DNA of 64,000 bases, taken from [Mycobacterium] stephanolepidis (GTDB lineage Bacteria; Actinomycetota; Actinomycetes; Mycobacteriales; Mycobacteriaceae). Each line of letters starts with the position of its first letter. Within the stretch, counting starts at the first letter, position 1. The notes below the pieces were generated by a model. It worked only from the letters and a program-made list of their open reading frames with translations, had not been told where the DNA came from and ran no database searches. The position numbers and the translations under genes were made by a program. The stretch spans positions 1 through 64,000 of the forward strand of contig NZ_AP018165.1 in the NCBI RefSeq assembly GCF_002356335.1, written 5' to 3'. Below are positions 47,961 through 57,332 of this stretch, piece after piece.

Positions 47961-48572
47961 GTGCAACCCGTCCGGACTGGCAGCAAGGGAATGCCCCGGC
48001 AGGAGCGGGAGCAATGGATCTTGACCGCCGCGGCGGATGAGTTCGGCGAATCGACCTTCGTGGCGTCGAGCATGAATGGGATCGCCGCCCGCGCCGGGGT
48101 ATCCAAAGCCCTCGTCCTGGCCTACTTCGGGTCTAAAGAAGATCTCTACGTCGCGTGTGTGGAACGGGCCGGGGAGCGGCTGGCCGCGGCGATCGGGGGC
48201 GCGCTGTCCGGCTCGTCTGCGCGTAAAGAGGTCGCAGAATCGGTGCTGACGGCGATTTTCGCCACCTTGGAGGGCCGGCGCAGCGACTGGCCGGTTCTCT
48301 ATGACAGAACGGTGCCCAGCGGACGGGCCCGGGATGCCGCCAGGCGCCAGCGGACCGTGCTGCGTGAACAGGCCGCGGCGGCGGTAACGGAGGCGCTCGG
48401 TGCTTTGGGCCTGAGCGATGAGGATGACCTGTCGGCCGCGACTCTGGTCTGGGAGAACATGGTCTCGGCCTTGGTGCAGTGGTGGTGGCACCACCCCGAG
48501 CGGTCGGCCGATGAGATGGCGGCGCGTGCACGCAGAGTTCTCTCCGCGTTATCAGACCGTCCGGTTGAGTGA
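47961..48572 (+). CDS. TetR-family transcriptional regulator
   Basis: 203-residue regulator. The N-terminal helix-turn-helix (about 25-65) reads WILTAAADEFGESTFVASSMNGIAARAGVSKALVLAYFGSKEDLY. The C-terminal ligand-binding region ends RARRVLSALSDRPVE. The start is uncertain: GTG 47961 is used, ATG 47991 and GTG 47901 are possible. It is divergent from the monooxygenase operon and probably represses it through the palindromes at 47842-47881. Confidence 0.82.
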   Translation: MQPVRTGSKGMPRQEREQWILTAAADEFGESTFVASSMNGIAARAGVSKALVLAYFGSKEDLYVACVERAGERLAAAIGGALSGSSARKEVAESVLTAIFATLEGRRSDWPVLYDRTVPSGRARDAARRQRTVLREQAAAAVTEALGALGLSDEDDLSAATLVWENMVSALVQWWWHHPERSADEMAARARRVLSALSDRPVE

Positions 48573-49009
48573 TTCCGACTCCATGGGCGCGGCGGGCCGC
48601 AGCGTTGCCAGTGACTTGTGCCACAGTGGCACAAAGACCCGTGGGACCTAAACCATTAGCGCACTAAAGAGATTTTTCTAGACCGAGGGCGTAATAAGCG
48701 CAGTTCACGCCCGAGCGCGGGACGCCAGTCCGGCCTAATGTCGATTCCAGCAACCTACAAGTTTCGAATTGAAACAGCTCAGTACTAGTGAATCAGCATT
48801 GAGCGAACTATCGACAACAGTGTTAGGCGATGCTAATTTCCCTTCATGCGGTCGTCGATTCGCAAGGTTGGTCGATCACCAATGATCAGTACAGCTACTT
48901 CAAATCGCCTGCAGGTGAGGACGTTTCCCCGAGCCGGTGCGCCCGAATGCGCCCAGGCTGCGTCTTCGCTCGTCAGTGAGCATGCTGCTCAGGGAAGGGA
49001 GTACCCACG
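48573..49009. promoter_or_regulatory. tetR-PE intergenic region
   Basis: 437 bases without a supported gene. It contains a perfect 19-bp palindrome, TTGTGCCACAGTGGCACAA at 48616-48634, and a stretch of lower GC content (about 48650-48900). A TTAG...CTAA inverted element lies at 48823-48836. AGGGAAGGGAG immediately precedes the PE start (about 48995). The promoter of the PE-PPE-esx cassette should lie here. Confidence 0.4.
48616..48634. repeat. 19-bp perfect palindrome
   Basis: TTGTGCCAC-A-GTGGCACAA: nine-base arms around one central base. The one-base centre favours a protein operator over an RNA hairpin. It starts 43 bases after the tetR stop. Confidence 0.7.
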
Positions 49010-49318
49010 ATGTATCTGAATGTCATTCCGGAAGGTCTGCTTGCCACCAGTGCCGCGGTGGAGGCGCTGACCGCGCGTCTGGCTGCCGCACATGCTGCCG
49101 CCGCACCGGTGATCGGTGCGGTGGTGCCGCCGGCAGCCGATCCGGTCTCGTTGGAGACCGCGGCGGGTTTTAGTGCTCGCGGTGTGGAACACACCGGTGT
49201 GGCCACGTTGGCTGTCGAGGAGTTGGGCCGGGCCGGGCTGGGTGTTTCGGAGACCGCGGCCAGTTACACCACCGGTGATATGCAGGCCGCGGCGACGTAC
49301 ATGATCGCGCGGGGATAG
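49010..49318 (+). CDS. PE family protein (ESX-3 type, PE5-like)
   Basis: 102-residue PE-domain protein without a long C-terminal extension. The PE motif is VIPEGL at residues 5-10, and the ESX secretion signal YTTGD (YxxxD) is at 86-90. It forms a helical pair that heterodimerises with the PPE protein encoded 5 bases downstream. The order PE-PPE-EsxG-EsxH is that of the ESX-3 locus of M. tuberculosis. Confidence 0.9.
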   Translation: MYLNVIPEGLLATSAAVEALTARLAAAHAAAAPVIGAVVPPAADPVSLETAAGFSARGVEHTGVATLAVEELGRAGLGVSETAASYTTGDMQAAATYMIARG

Positions 49319-49323
49319 ATTCC

Positions 49324-50841
49324 GTGTCCGCCCCCATCTGGATGGCTTTCCCGCCCGAGGTCCACTCGGCGCTACTGAGCGCTGGACCCGGGCCGGGAGC
49401 ACTGTTGGCGGCAGCCGCGCAATGGCAAGCACTCTCGGTGCAATACACCACTGCCGCAACGGAGTTGACGCAGCTGCTCGCTGCTGCCAACGCCGGGCCT
49501 TGGCAGGGGCCCAGCGCCACCCAGTATGTTGCCGGCCACGCGCCGTATCTGGCCTGGCTGACTCAGCAGAGCGCGCTCAGCGCCACCAATGCGGTGTTGC
49601 AGGAGACGGCCGCCGCCGGTTACACGACGGCGCTGGCGGCGATGCCGACGCTGGCCGAGCTGGCGGCCAATCACATGATCCACGGCGTGCTGCTGGCCAC
49701 CAATTTCCTTGGTATCAACACCATTCCGATCGCGCTCAACGAGGCCGACTACATCCGGATGTGGGTCCAGGCCGCCACCACCATGGGCGTCTACCAAGGT
49801 GTTTCCACTGCCGCTGTGGCTTCGGCCGCGCCGACAACACCCGCGCCGATGATCATGGCGCCGGGCGGCGAAGTAACGGCACGGATGGCCGACATGTCCG
49901 GCCTGGCCGCGCAAGCGCAGGCTGCCGAATCCGGCACCGCGCTGGATAACAGCAACAACATGATCGACCAGCTCATGCGGTTCATGACCAATCCGCTCGG
50001 CACGCTCCAGGACATGATCGAAGACTTCATGAAGAACCCGATCGCTGCATTCTTCGCGTGGTTCCCACTGCTGTTCTTCATCGCGTACGAGGCGTTCTTC
50101 ATCCCCTTCGGGTTCACCTTCTGGGGCATTGTGCTTTCGGCGCCGGCGTGGCTGCCGATTGTGCTCGGGCTTGCGCTTTCGGCCCTGGTTCCGCCCGCCG
50201 GTATCGAAGAGCCCGGGCATGAGGATGAGCCCGGTCGCGAGCCCGTACGGGTCGAGCGCCGTAACCTCCAACAAGATCTGCAGCTGGCGCAGGTGCCGTC
50301 GGGGCAGTCGATGCCAGGCGGTTCATCTTCCGCGCCAACGACTTCCAGTGCACCTATGTCCACATCACCGGCCCCGGCGGCGGTGACTCCCGCATACATG
50401 GTGTACGCGGTGCAGGAAGATCCGCCGGCTGCGCGGTTTGGGCCGACATTGAATGAGGGTGCAGGTGCCAAGGCGCCGGCGGCAGGGATTTCCGCTGCAG
50501 CCGCCGCGGCCGCGTCGGCGCGTTCACGCGCGCGCCGCAAGCGCGCGGCCCGGATCAAGGATCCGGCCCCGCAGTTCATGGACATGAATTCCACAGTGGA
50601 CCCGGACTTTTCGGAACAGGCAGCACGTCAGCCCGCAGGCGTGGGGGCATCTTCTCGCGGCACGGGCCGGCTCGGCTTTTCCGGGACGGTGTCCAGGAGT
50701 ACCTCGAGCGCCGGCGCGGCCGGTCTGATCGAGCGCGAGAGCGCCTCAGAGAGCATGGACGGCACGCGCACCATGCCCATGCTCCCCAACACCTGGGGAG
50801 CCGAATCTGACAGACCCGCCGAAGGGGGGTCCAGCAGCTGA
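49324..50841 (+). CDS. PPE family protein (PPE4-like)
   Basis: 505-residue PPE protein. The PPE domain (1-180) begins [18 protein letters not shown] and carries the WXG-like [19 protein letters not shown]. The middle has hydrophobic segments (about 235-300, [21 protein letters not shown]), and the C-terminal part is Ala/Pro/Ser-rich with a basic [15 protein letters not shown] start. It probably pairs with the PE protein and is exported by an ESX-3-type system using an EspG chaperone, neither of which is encoded nearby. Confidence 0.9.
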   Translation: MSAPIWMAFPPEVHSALLSAGPGPGALLAAAAQWQALSVQYTTAATELTQLLAAANAGPWQGPSATQYVAGHAPYLAWLTQQSALSATNAVLQETAAAGYTTALAAMPTLAELAANHMIHGVLLATNFLGINTIPIALNEADYIRMWVQAATTMGVYQGVSTAAVASAAPTTPAPMIMAPGGEVTARMADMSGLAAQAQAAESGTALDNSNNMIDQLMRFMTNPLGTLQDMIEDFMKNPIAAFFAWFPLLFFIAYEAFFIPFGFTFWGIVLSAPAWLPIVLGLALSALVPPAGIEEPGHEDEPGREPVRVERRNLQQDLQLAQVPSGQSMPGGSSSAPTTSSAPMSTSPAPAAVTPAYMVYAVQEDPPAARFGPTLNEGAGAKAPAAGISAAAAAAASARSRARRKRAARIKDPAPQFMDMNSTVDPDFSEQAARQPAGVGASSRGTGRLGFSGTVSRSTSSAGAAGLIERESASESMDGTRTMPMLPNTWGAESDRPAEGGSSS

Positions 50842-50905
50842 CCGGCCGCCCCACTTCGCCGACCATTTGAATCACATGCAACACAACACGATTGAGGAGA
50901 TGAAT

Positions 50906-51199
50906 ATGAGTTTGCTTGATGCGCACATTCCGGCCCTGGTGGCTGCGGAGGGCACGTTTGGTGCCAAGACCGCTTTGATGCGTTCGACGATTTCACAGGC
51001 CGAGCAGGCCGCGTTGTCGGCGCAGGCGTTCCATGTCGGGGAGTCCTCGGTGGCCTTCCAGGCCGCGCACGCCCGGTTCGTGGAGGTCGCCGCGAAGGTC
51101 AACGCCCTGCTCGATATCGCGCAGATCAACCTCGGTGATGCCGCCGCCACCTATGTGGCCGAGGATGCCGCCGCCGTCAGCCGCTACATCGGCGTCTAA
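50906..51199 (+). CDS. esxG: ESX-3-type protein EsxG
   Basis: 97-residue WXG100-superfamily protein starting [13 protein letters not shown], clearly EsxG (TB9.8)-like. It carries the EsxG turn [18 protein letters not shown] and the C-terminal secretion signal YVAED. GAGGAG precedes ATG 50906; an in-frame ATG at 50867 is rejected. It should form a 1:1 complex with the downstream EsxH and function in iron/zinc acquisition in the ESX-3 setting. This copy is distant from any ESX machinery. Confidence 0.93.
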   Translation: MSLLDAHIPALVAAEGTFGAKTALMRSTISQAEQAALSAQAFHVGESSVAFQAAHARFVEVAAKVNALLDIAQINLGDAAATYVAEDAAAVSRYIGV

Positions 51200-51231
51200 C
51201 CCACACACGTACAAGGAAGGGAACACAGCAG

Positions 51232-51522
51232 ATGTCGCAGATTACTTTCAACTACCCCGCGATGCTGGCCCACGCCGGTGAGATGAACACCTACTCCGGT
51301 GTGCTGACCGCCCTGGGAGCCGACCTGGCCGCCCAACAGGCCTCTCTGCAGGCGGCCTGGCACGGTGATACCTCGATGAGCCAAGCCGCCTGGCAGGCCC
51401 AGTGGAACACCGCCATGGAAGAACTCATCCGCGCCTACCGCGCCATGGGCTCTACCCACGAGACCAACACCCTGTCCATGAACGCCCGCGACATGGCAGA
51501 AGGAGCCAAGTGGGGCGCATAA
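51232..51522 (+). CDS. esxH: ESX-3-type protein EsxH
   Basis: 96-residue WXG100 protein, EsxH (TB10.4)-like, with WHG as its WXG turn (W43-G45). In M. tuberculosis EsxH binds zinc with His14, His70, His76 and Glu77. Here His14, His76 and Glu77 are kept, but residue 70 is Arg ([12 protein letters not shown]). Zinc binding may be altered. AAGGAAGGGAA precedes the ATG. A strong hairpin follows at 51541-51580. Confidence 0.93.
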   Translation: MSQITFNYPAMLAHAGEMNTYSGVLTALGADLAAQQASLQAAWHGDTSMSQAAWQAQWNTAMEELIRAYRAMGSTHETNTLSMNARDMAEGAKWGA

Positions 51523-51540
51523 ACGCCGACTAGCGATTCG

Positions 51541-51580
51541 CATGAGAGCCAGAAACTCCAAAGAGTTTCTGGCTCTCATG
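51541..51580. terminator. Perfect 18-bp hairpin between esxH and hrpA
   Basis: CATGAGAGCCAGAAACTC is repeated inverted exactly after a CAAA loop. It begins 19 bases after esxH and lies 21 bases beyond the convergent hrpA stop, so it can serve as a bidirectional terminator. There is no T-tract. Confidence 0.8.
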
Positions 51581-51601
51581 CTCTGTCGAGTCGATGGACT
51601 A

Positions 51602-54600
51602 CTATCGAGCGGCGTTGATGGCCTTGATGATTCGTTGCTCGCTGACCGCACGCGCGGTGCCGAGCTGCTGGGCCCACAGGCTCACGCGCAATTCCTCGAT
51701 GAACCACGCGATATCCCTGATGTCGGGATCATCGGAACGCCCAGCGGGTAGATCACGCAGCAGGTCGTCATAGATGTCCTCGACGGCGTGTACGCGTTGC
51801 ATGCGTTCGCGGTCCGCCTCCACCCCCTGGGGCAGACGTTCCAGTCGCTTACCGATCGCTGTGACGTAACGCGCGAGGTCGGCCAGCTTCGCAGCGCCGG
51901 TGGCCGCGACGAATCCCGCCTCCAGCAGTCTGGCGAGCTGATCGCGCATGTCAGCGATCGCATCAGCCTGCACCGCAGGCACTGTGGTGGGCAGCGCCAC
52001 GTGTACCTCATTCCAGGCCGCCACGACCTTCTCGGCACGGCGCACGATATCGAGCGTGGTGACCGCCAGGCTCTGTGCCGCCCGGTCGCGCAGCGCCGTG
52101 AACTCCGTCCGGGTCCATACCGGCGCGGGGGCCAGCTGATCGACGGCTGCGTCGGCGCAGTCGTCGAGCAACGCGGCCAATGAACCATCGGGGTTTGACG
52201 AGAGTACGAGCCGGGACCGCGGGTCCAGTGCGCGCTCAACGGCTTTCATCGGCGACGGAATCGACAGTCGCAGCAGGCGACGGGTGCCTGCCGCCATGGC
52301 GGCCCGCTGTTCGGCAGCGGTGGCGAACACGTGAACATCCACGGTGTTACCCGTGGCCACCAGCGCCGGATATCCGCGTACGGTGTGTGCGCCGCTGACT
52401 TGTTCTACGGTGCGGGGCAATTCGGGCAGGTCCTCCGGCCAGCCGCGTAGATCCTTGCGCTCCCAATCCCCCGCGACTACCGCCGCCACGGCCTGTCGGG
52501 TGGAACCCGCGAGCTGCTGCTGCAGCACATCGAGGTTTTTGTCGCGCGCCACCTCGGAGCCGTCGGCGGACTCGACTACGAAGGTCACCCGCAGGTGCGG
52601 GGGCACTTTGTCGAGGTCGAACGCGTCGGTGGGTACGCGGATGCCGGTGAGCCGGTGCAGCTCCCGCCCCAACGCGTACACCAGCGGCTCAGGACCGGGC
52701 TCAATGTTCCCGAGCACCGCACGAGCGGTGTCGGGTGCGGGAACAAAGTTGCGGCGCAGATCTTTTGGTAATGAACGGATGAGCGCAGTGACCAGTTCTT
52801 CGCGCAGAGCAGGTACATGCCAAGCGAATTCATCACCGCCCAGGCGAGCAAGCACCTCGACCGGAATATGCACGGATACGCCGTCGTCGGCCGCGCCGGG
52901 TTCGAATCGATAGCTGACAGGCAATGCCACGTCACCGGATCTCCAGGTGTCGGGCATATCGTCGGTCGCGTGCTCGGATCGCAGCAGATCGTCACGGGTG
53001 AATGTCAGGAGAGCAGGCGTCTTGTGCCGTTGCTTGCGCCACCAGGCATCAAAATGCCGTGCGGACACGGCGTCCTCCGGTATGCGCGCGGCATACAGGG
53101 TGAAGATTTCGTCATCGCCCACCAGCAGATCACGCCGGCGTGCCTTGTCCTCGAGCTCGGACAGTTCGCGCAGCAGTCGCGCGTTGTCGCGCAAGAAGTG
53201 GTGCTTGCTCTGCCAGTCGCCCTCCACCAGGGCGTGCCGGATGAACATTTCGCGCGCCAGCTCTGGATCCACCTGCGCGTAACCCACCCGGCGGCGAGGC
53301 ACCAGTGGCAGCCCGTAGAGAGTCACCCGCTCGAAGGCCATCACAGATCCGCGCTCGGCGTCCCAGTGCGGCTCGCTGTAGGTGCGCTGTACCAGGTCCC
53401 CGGCGATCCGCTCTACCGATTGTGGTTCGACGCGGGCCGCGGTCCGGCCGAACAGCCGACTGGTCTCGACCAGATCGGCGACGACCACCCATCGGGGTGG
53501 CTTTTTGGTCAGCACTGAGCCGGGGGCGAGTACGAATTTGGTGTTGCGTGCACCGGAATAGTCGCGCGAGTCGCCTTCGCGCAGACCGATATGGGACAGC
53601 AGGCCGGCGATCAGGGCTGCGTGGACCAGTCTCGGATCGGCGGGTTCACCCGACTCACGGATGCCGAGGTCGCGCGCGATGCTGCGCAGCTGCCCCACCA
53701 AGTCCTGCCATTCCCGAATACGGAGGTAGTGCAGGAATTCCTCGCGGCACATGCGCCGGAAGGCGCTGCCCGAAAGTTGGCTTCGTTGATCTTGGATGTA
53801 TCGCCACAGATTGAGGTAGGCACTGAAGTCGGAATGGTCGTCGGCGAAGCGCGCGTGCTTTTGGCGAGCTGCTTCTTCGCGATCGGTCGGACGTTCCCGC
53901 GGATCGGGAATCGACAGTGCGGCCGCGAGTACCAAGATTTCCCCGACGCAGCCCTCGGCATCTGCCTGCAAGATCATCCGGCCGATGCGCGGGTCGAGGG
54001 GCAGACGTGCCAGCCGCCGCCCCAGTTCGGTGATGGCACCGCCGGTATCGAACGCACCCAGTTCCTGCAGTAGCTGCACACCGTCGCGGATGCTGCGTTT
54101 GTCGGGCGGATCCAGAAACGGAAAGTTCTCGATATCGCCGAGCTGCAGCGCCGCCATCTGCAGGATGACGGCGGCAAGGTTGGTGCGCAGGATTTCCGGA
54201 TCGGTGTAGCGTGGCCGGGCCTCGAAGTCTTGTTCGGAGTACAGCCGGATGCAGATACCGGGCGCCGTTCGTCCGGACCGGCCGGACCGCTGTGCGGCCG
54301 ACGCCTGGGAGATGGGTTCGATGGGCAGGCGCTGCACCTTGGTGCGTCGGCTGTATCGGGAGATGCGCGCGGTGCCGGGGTCGATGACGTATCGGATGCC
54401 CGGAACGGTCAAGGAGGTCTCGGCGACGTTGGTCGCCAGCACCACACGCCGGCCGGTGTGGGGCGCAAAAACCTTGTGCTGCTCTGCTGTTGGTAGACGT
54501 GCGTAGAGCGGAAGAACCTCGGTGTTGCGGAAACTGCCACGCAGCGTCTCGGCGCAATCGCGGATCTCGCGCTCGCCCGACAGAAACACCAGTACATCCC

Positions 54601-55486
54601 CGGGCGGTTCGGCCTCCAACTCGCGGACGGCGTCGGCGATCGCCTCGGTCTGGTCGCGGATCTCGGTACGGACGATTTCATGGTCGGGGTCATCGGGATC
54701 ATCTGACGAATCACCGGACACGGGGACTTCCAGCGGCCGGTAGCGGATCTCCACCGGGTACGTCCGCCCGGACACCTCGACGATGGGTGCGCCTCCGAAG
54801 TGCGCCACAAAGCGTTGCGGCTCAATGGTGGCCGAGGTGACGATGACCTTCAGGTCGGGCCGCTGTGGCAGCAGTTCGCGTAGATAGCCCAGGAGGAAGT
54901 CGATGTTTAGGCTGCGTTCGTGCGCCTCGTCCAGGATGAGGGTGTCGTAGCGCAGTAGCCGTCGATCGCGCTGGATCTCCGCGAGCAGAATGCCGTCAGT
55001 CATCAGCTTGACCAGGGTGCGGTCGCTGGCTTGGTCGGTGAATCTGACGGTATAGCCCACGGTTTCGCCGAGAGAGGTGCCCAGCTCCTCGGCGATGCGT
55101 TCGGCGACTGTGCGCGCCGCGAGTCGGCGTGGCTGGGTGTGGCCGATGGTGCCGCGGATTCCACGACCCAGCTCCAGACAGATCTTGGGAAGCTGTGTGG
55201 TCTTCCCCGAGCCGGTGGCGCCGGCGACGACGACCACTTGATGCGCGGAAATCGCGCGGGCGAGTTCGTCCCGATGCGCGCTGACGGGTAGGTCTGGGTA
55301 CGTGATGGTCGGGACGGCAGCGGTCCGGGTGGCCACCAATGCCTCGGCGGCGGAGATCTGTTCGAGGAGTTTCTCGGTATCGGCCGAGTTGCGCAGATTC
55401 TTGAGGCGGCGCCCGAGCCGGGACGCGTCGCGAAGGGTCACGTTGTCGAGGCGCGCGCGGATCTCGGCGCGGGACAGGTCGGACAC
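51602..55486 (-). CDS. hrpA: ATP-dependent RNA helicase HrpA
   Basis: 1294-residue DEAH-box helicase. Walker A is GATGSGKT at residues 89-96, DEAH at 186-189, followed by TSATIEPQRF and the QRSGRSGR motif VI. Helicase-associated and OB-fold regions follow, then the long HrpA-specific C-terminal extension (DUF3418-type) to the end. HrpA rescues stalled ribosomes in E. coli; the mycobacterial role is less clear. It starts with GTG. Confidence 0.95.
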   Translation of the reverse strand: MSDLSRAEIRARLDNVTLRDASRLGRRLKNLRNSADTEKLLEQISAAEALVATRTAAVPTITYPDLPVSAHRDELARAISAHQVVVVAGATGSGKTTQLPKICLELGRGIRGTIGHTQPRRLAARTVAERIAEELGTSLGETVGYTVRFTDQASDRTLVKLMTDGILLAEIQRDRRLLRYDTLILDEAHERSLNIDFLLGYLRELLPQRPDLKVIVTSATIEPQRFVAHFGGAPIVEVSGRTYPVEIRYRPLEVPVSGDSSDDPDDPDHEIVRTEIRDQTEAIADAVRELEAEPPGDVLVFLSGEREIRDCAETLRGSFRNTEVLPLYARLPTAEQHKVFAPHTGRRVVLATNVAETSLTVPGIRYVIDPGTARISRYSRRTKVQRLPIEPISQASAAQRSGRSGRTAPGICIRLYSEQDFEARPRYTDPEILRTNLAAVILQMAALQLGDIENFPFLDPPDKRSIRDGVQLLQELGAFDTGGAITELGRRLARLPLDPRIGRMILQADAEGCVGEILVLAAALSIPDPRERPTDREEAARQKHARFADDHSDFSAYLNLWRYIQDQRSQLSGSAFRRMCREEFLHYLRIREWQDLVGQLRSIARDLGIRESGEPADPRLVHAALIAGLLSHIGLREGDSRDYSGARNTKFVLAPGSVLTKKPPRWVVVADLVETSRLFGRTAARVEPQSVERIAGDLVQRTYSEPHWDAERGSVMAFERVTLYGLPLVPRRRVGYAQVDPELAREMFIRHALVEGDWQSKHHFLRDNARLLRELSELEDKARRRDLLVGDDEIFTLYAARIPEDAVSARHFDAWWRKQRHKTPALLTFTRDDLLRSEHATDDMPDTWRSGDVALPVSYRFEPGAADDGVSVHIPVEVLARLGGDEFAWHVPALREELVTALIRSLPKDLRRNFVPAPDTARAVLGNIEPGPEPLVYALGRELHRLTGIRVPTDAFDLDKVPPHLRVTFVVESADGSEVARDKNLDVLQQQLAGSTRQAVAAVVAGDWERKDLRGWPEDLPELPRTVEQVSGAHTVRGYPALVATGNTVDVHVFATAAEQRAAMAAGTRRLLRLSIPSPMKAVERALDPRSRLVLSSNPDGSLAALLDDCADAAVDQLAPAPVWTRTEFTALRDRAAQSLAVTTLDIVRRAEKVVAAWNEVHVALPTTVPAVQADAIADMRDQLARLLEAGFVAATGAAKLADLARYVTAIGKRLERLPQGVEADRERMQRVHAVEDIYDDLLRDLPAGRSDDPDIRDIAWFIEELRVSLWAQQLGTARAVSEQRIIKAINAAR

Positions 55487-55655
55487 TCACGCAATCATAA
55501 ACGCGTGACCGAGGTGCGCCGCCGACGAGTTACCGGTCGCGCTGAGTAGAACTGCCGACTCAGCGTCAAACCGTGGAAATGCCCTGTTGACCAGGGTGAA
55601 ACGTGTTTGCCTGAGCATGTCACGCGGAAGAGCGCGGTGGAGAAGGGGAAGCTTA

Positions 55656-57332
55656 GTGCAGGGACACACGATTGTGTACGGCAAGGATGCGCTGGCGGTG
55701 CGGATTGCCGAGGAGTTATGGAGCGCAGGAGTCGTCGTCTCCGCGTTATCCGGCGTGGACGGCCTGACCGCCGCGGGGATCGCCGACGCCGCTGCGATTG
55801 TGTGTGCGAGTGCCGACGACGAGAAGAACCTCGAGATCGCCCTACTGGCAAGGCAACTCAATCCGACGATGAGGGTCATCGCCCGACTGGCCAATGATGT
55901 GCTTCGCGCTTCGCGCGGCCGTCGCCGCGGACAACGGACCGGGTGCTGTGCTCAGTGTCGCGGATCTGACGGCGAGCTCGGTGGTGGAGGCGTGTCTGCG
56001 GCGCACCACCCACGTCATTCCCGCGGCCGGTGTCGATTTCATCGTCTCGGGGCGACCGTGCTGCGAGCGGGAACCCTACGGGGGATATACGGAGACTTGG
56101 CGCCGGTGGCGGTCGTCCATGGAGAAGCCTCACCCACTCCGGGAGAGGTAGTCGCGTGCCCGGGGAGGGATCTTGCGGTTCGCGAGGGTGATTGGGCGGC
56201 AATGATCGGTACGCAAGAGGACCTGACGGCCCAGGGAATTGTCTCTGTGACCGGGCAGACGAAGGTGCGGCACCGGCGTTCCCCGGTATCTCGATTGCTG
56301 GACGGCGTCCGTGCTTTTCGCGACGATGTGAATCCGATCTTCTTCCGGGCGTTGGGCGTTGCCTTCGGGCTACTGGTCGGAGCGACCGTTCTGCTGCGGT
56401 ACACCTATCAGCGGCCGGGAATGAGTTACGTTGATGCGCTGTACTTTTCTACTGAGACGATCGCAACCGTCGGATACGGGGACTTCAGCTTCGTCGACCA
56501 GCCGACGTGGCTGCGATTGTTCAGTATCTTCCTGATGTTCGCCGGAATCGCCACCACCGCGGTGGTGATGGCCTTCGTGGTGGATCTGCTGCTGTCACGG
56601 CGCATCGCGCAGAATTCGGGCCGCCGGAAGGTGCGCGAGCTCTCGGACCACGTCATCGTCGTCGGCGTGGGGTCCTTTGGTGTGCGGGTGGCCACAGATC
56701 TGAAAGCGGCCGGTTGCGACGTCGTCATCATCGAGCGTTCGGAGAGCAACCGATACCTGGCGACGGTCACCGATCTGGGGATTCCGGTGATATTCGGCGA
56801 CGCGACCCTGCCCCAGACCTGGGATGCGGCGCGACTGGACGAGGCGGCGGCGGTCGCGGTGCTTACTCAAGACGATGTCACCAATATCGAAACAGGAATT
56901 GTGGTGCGAAACCGCCTGGGCTCGCGATGGTCTCATGTGCCGTTGGTAGTGCGGGTTTTTGATCGCACGCTTGGTACGGCGGTGGCTCAGCGATTCGGAT
57001 TCGAGAACCTGCGTTCCACGGTCGAACTCGCGGCACCCTGGTTCATCGGCGCCGCGATGGGCCTGCAGGTGCTGGGCACCTTCTCGGTGGGACAGCAGTC
57101 CTTCACCGTCGGTGGGGTGCTGGTCGAAGAAGGCAGTGAACTGGCCGGAATGCGGATGGCCGACTTGTCCACGAAGACACGGGTCATCGCGATATCCCGG
57201 CAGGGCCTGCCGATCCGGCTGCATCCCCGCCGGGATACCCGCCTTGTGGCCGGCGATACCGCCTATGTGGTCGGTCCGTACCGGGAGCTGCTCGAGACGC
57301 TTCGCGGGGGGCGGACGGTCTGTCGCGACTAG
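55656..57332 (+). CDS. Two-TM potassium channel with TrkA-type NAD-binding domains, compensated frameshift
   Basis: 558-residue protein. An N-terminal TrkA-like region precedes two membrane helices flanking the selectivity filter TVGYGD (271-276), and a second NAD-binding domain follows (VIVVGVGSFGVRVATDL). GAAGGGG supports GTG 55656. Within the N-terminal region a 7-base tandem duplication (CTTCGCG at 55902-55908 and 55909-55915) shifts the frame, and a missing G near 56049-56052 restores it. The shifted ~48 residues (ASRGRRRGQRTG...) are unlike any TrkA domain, whereas the original frame encodes a normal one. The gene stays open, but this domain is probably damaged. Confidence 0.82.
   Translation: MQGHTIVYGKDALAVRIAEELWSAGVVVSALSGVDGLTAAGIADAAAIVCASADDEKNLEIALLARQLNPTMRVIARLANDVLRASRGRRRGQRTGCCAQCRGSDGELGGGGVSAAHHPRHSRGRCRFHRLGATVLRAGTLRGIYGDLAPVAVVHGEASPTPGEVVACPGRDLAVREGDWAAMIGTQEDLTAQGIVSVTGQTKVRHRRSPVSRLLDGVRAFRDDVNPIFFRALGVAFGLLVGATVLLRYTYQRPGMSYVDALYFSTETIATVGYGDFSFVDQPTWLRLFSIFLMFAGIATTAVVMAFVVDLLLSRRIAQNSGRRKVRELSDHVIVVGVGSFGVRVATDLKAAGCDVVIIERSESNRYLATVTDLGIPVIFGDATLPQTWDAARLDEAAAVAVLTQDDVTNIETGIVVRNRLGSRWSHVPLVVRVFDRTLGTAVAQRFGFENLRSTVELAAPWFIGAAMGLQVLGTFSVGQQSFTVGGVLVEEGSELAGMRMADLSTKTRVIAISRQGLPIRLHPRRDTRLVAGDTAYVVGPYRELLETLRGGRTVCRD

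Noticed and set aside
48823..48836. Possible IdeR box (TTAG...GCTAA) upstream of the PE gene
   Set aside because: Only the outer tetranucleotides match; the inner sequence does not fit the 19-bp IdeR consensus, and no Zur-like site was seen.
55495..55894. Open frames between hrpA and the K+ channel gene
   Set aside because: They overlap the channel start with no ribosome site and no recognisable motif.
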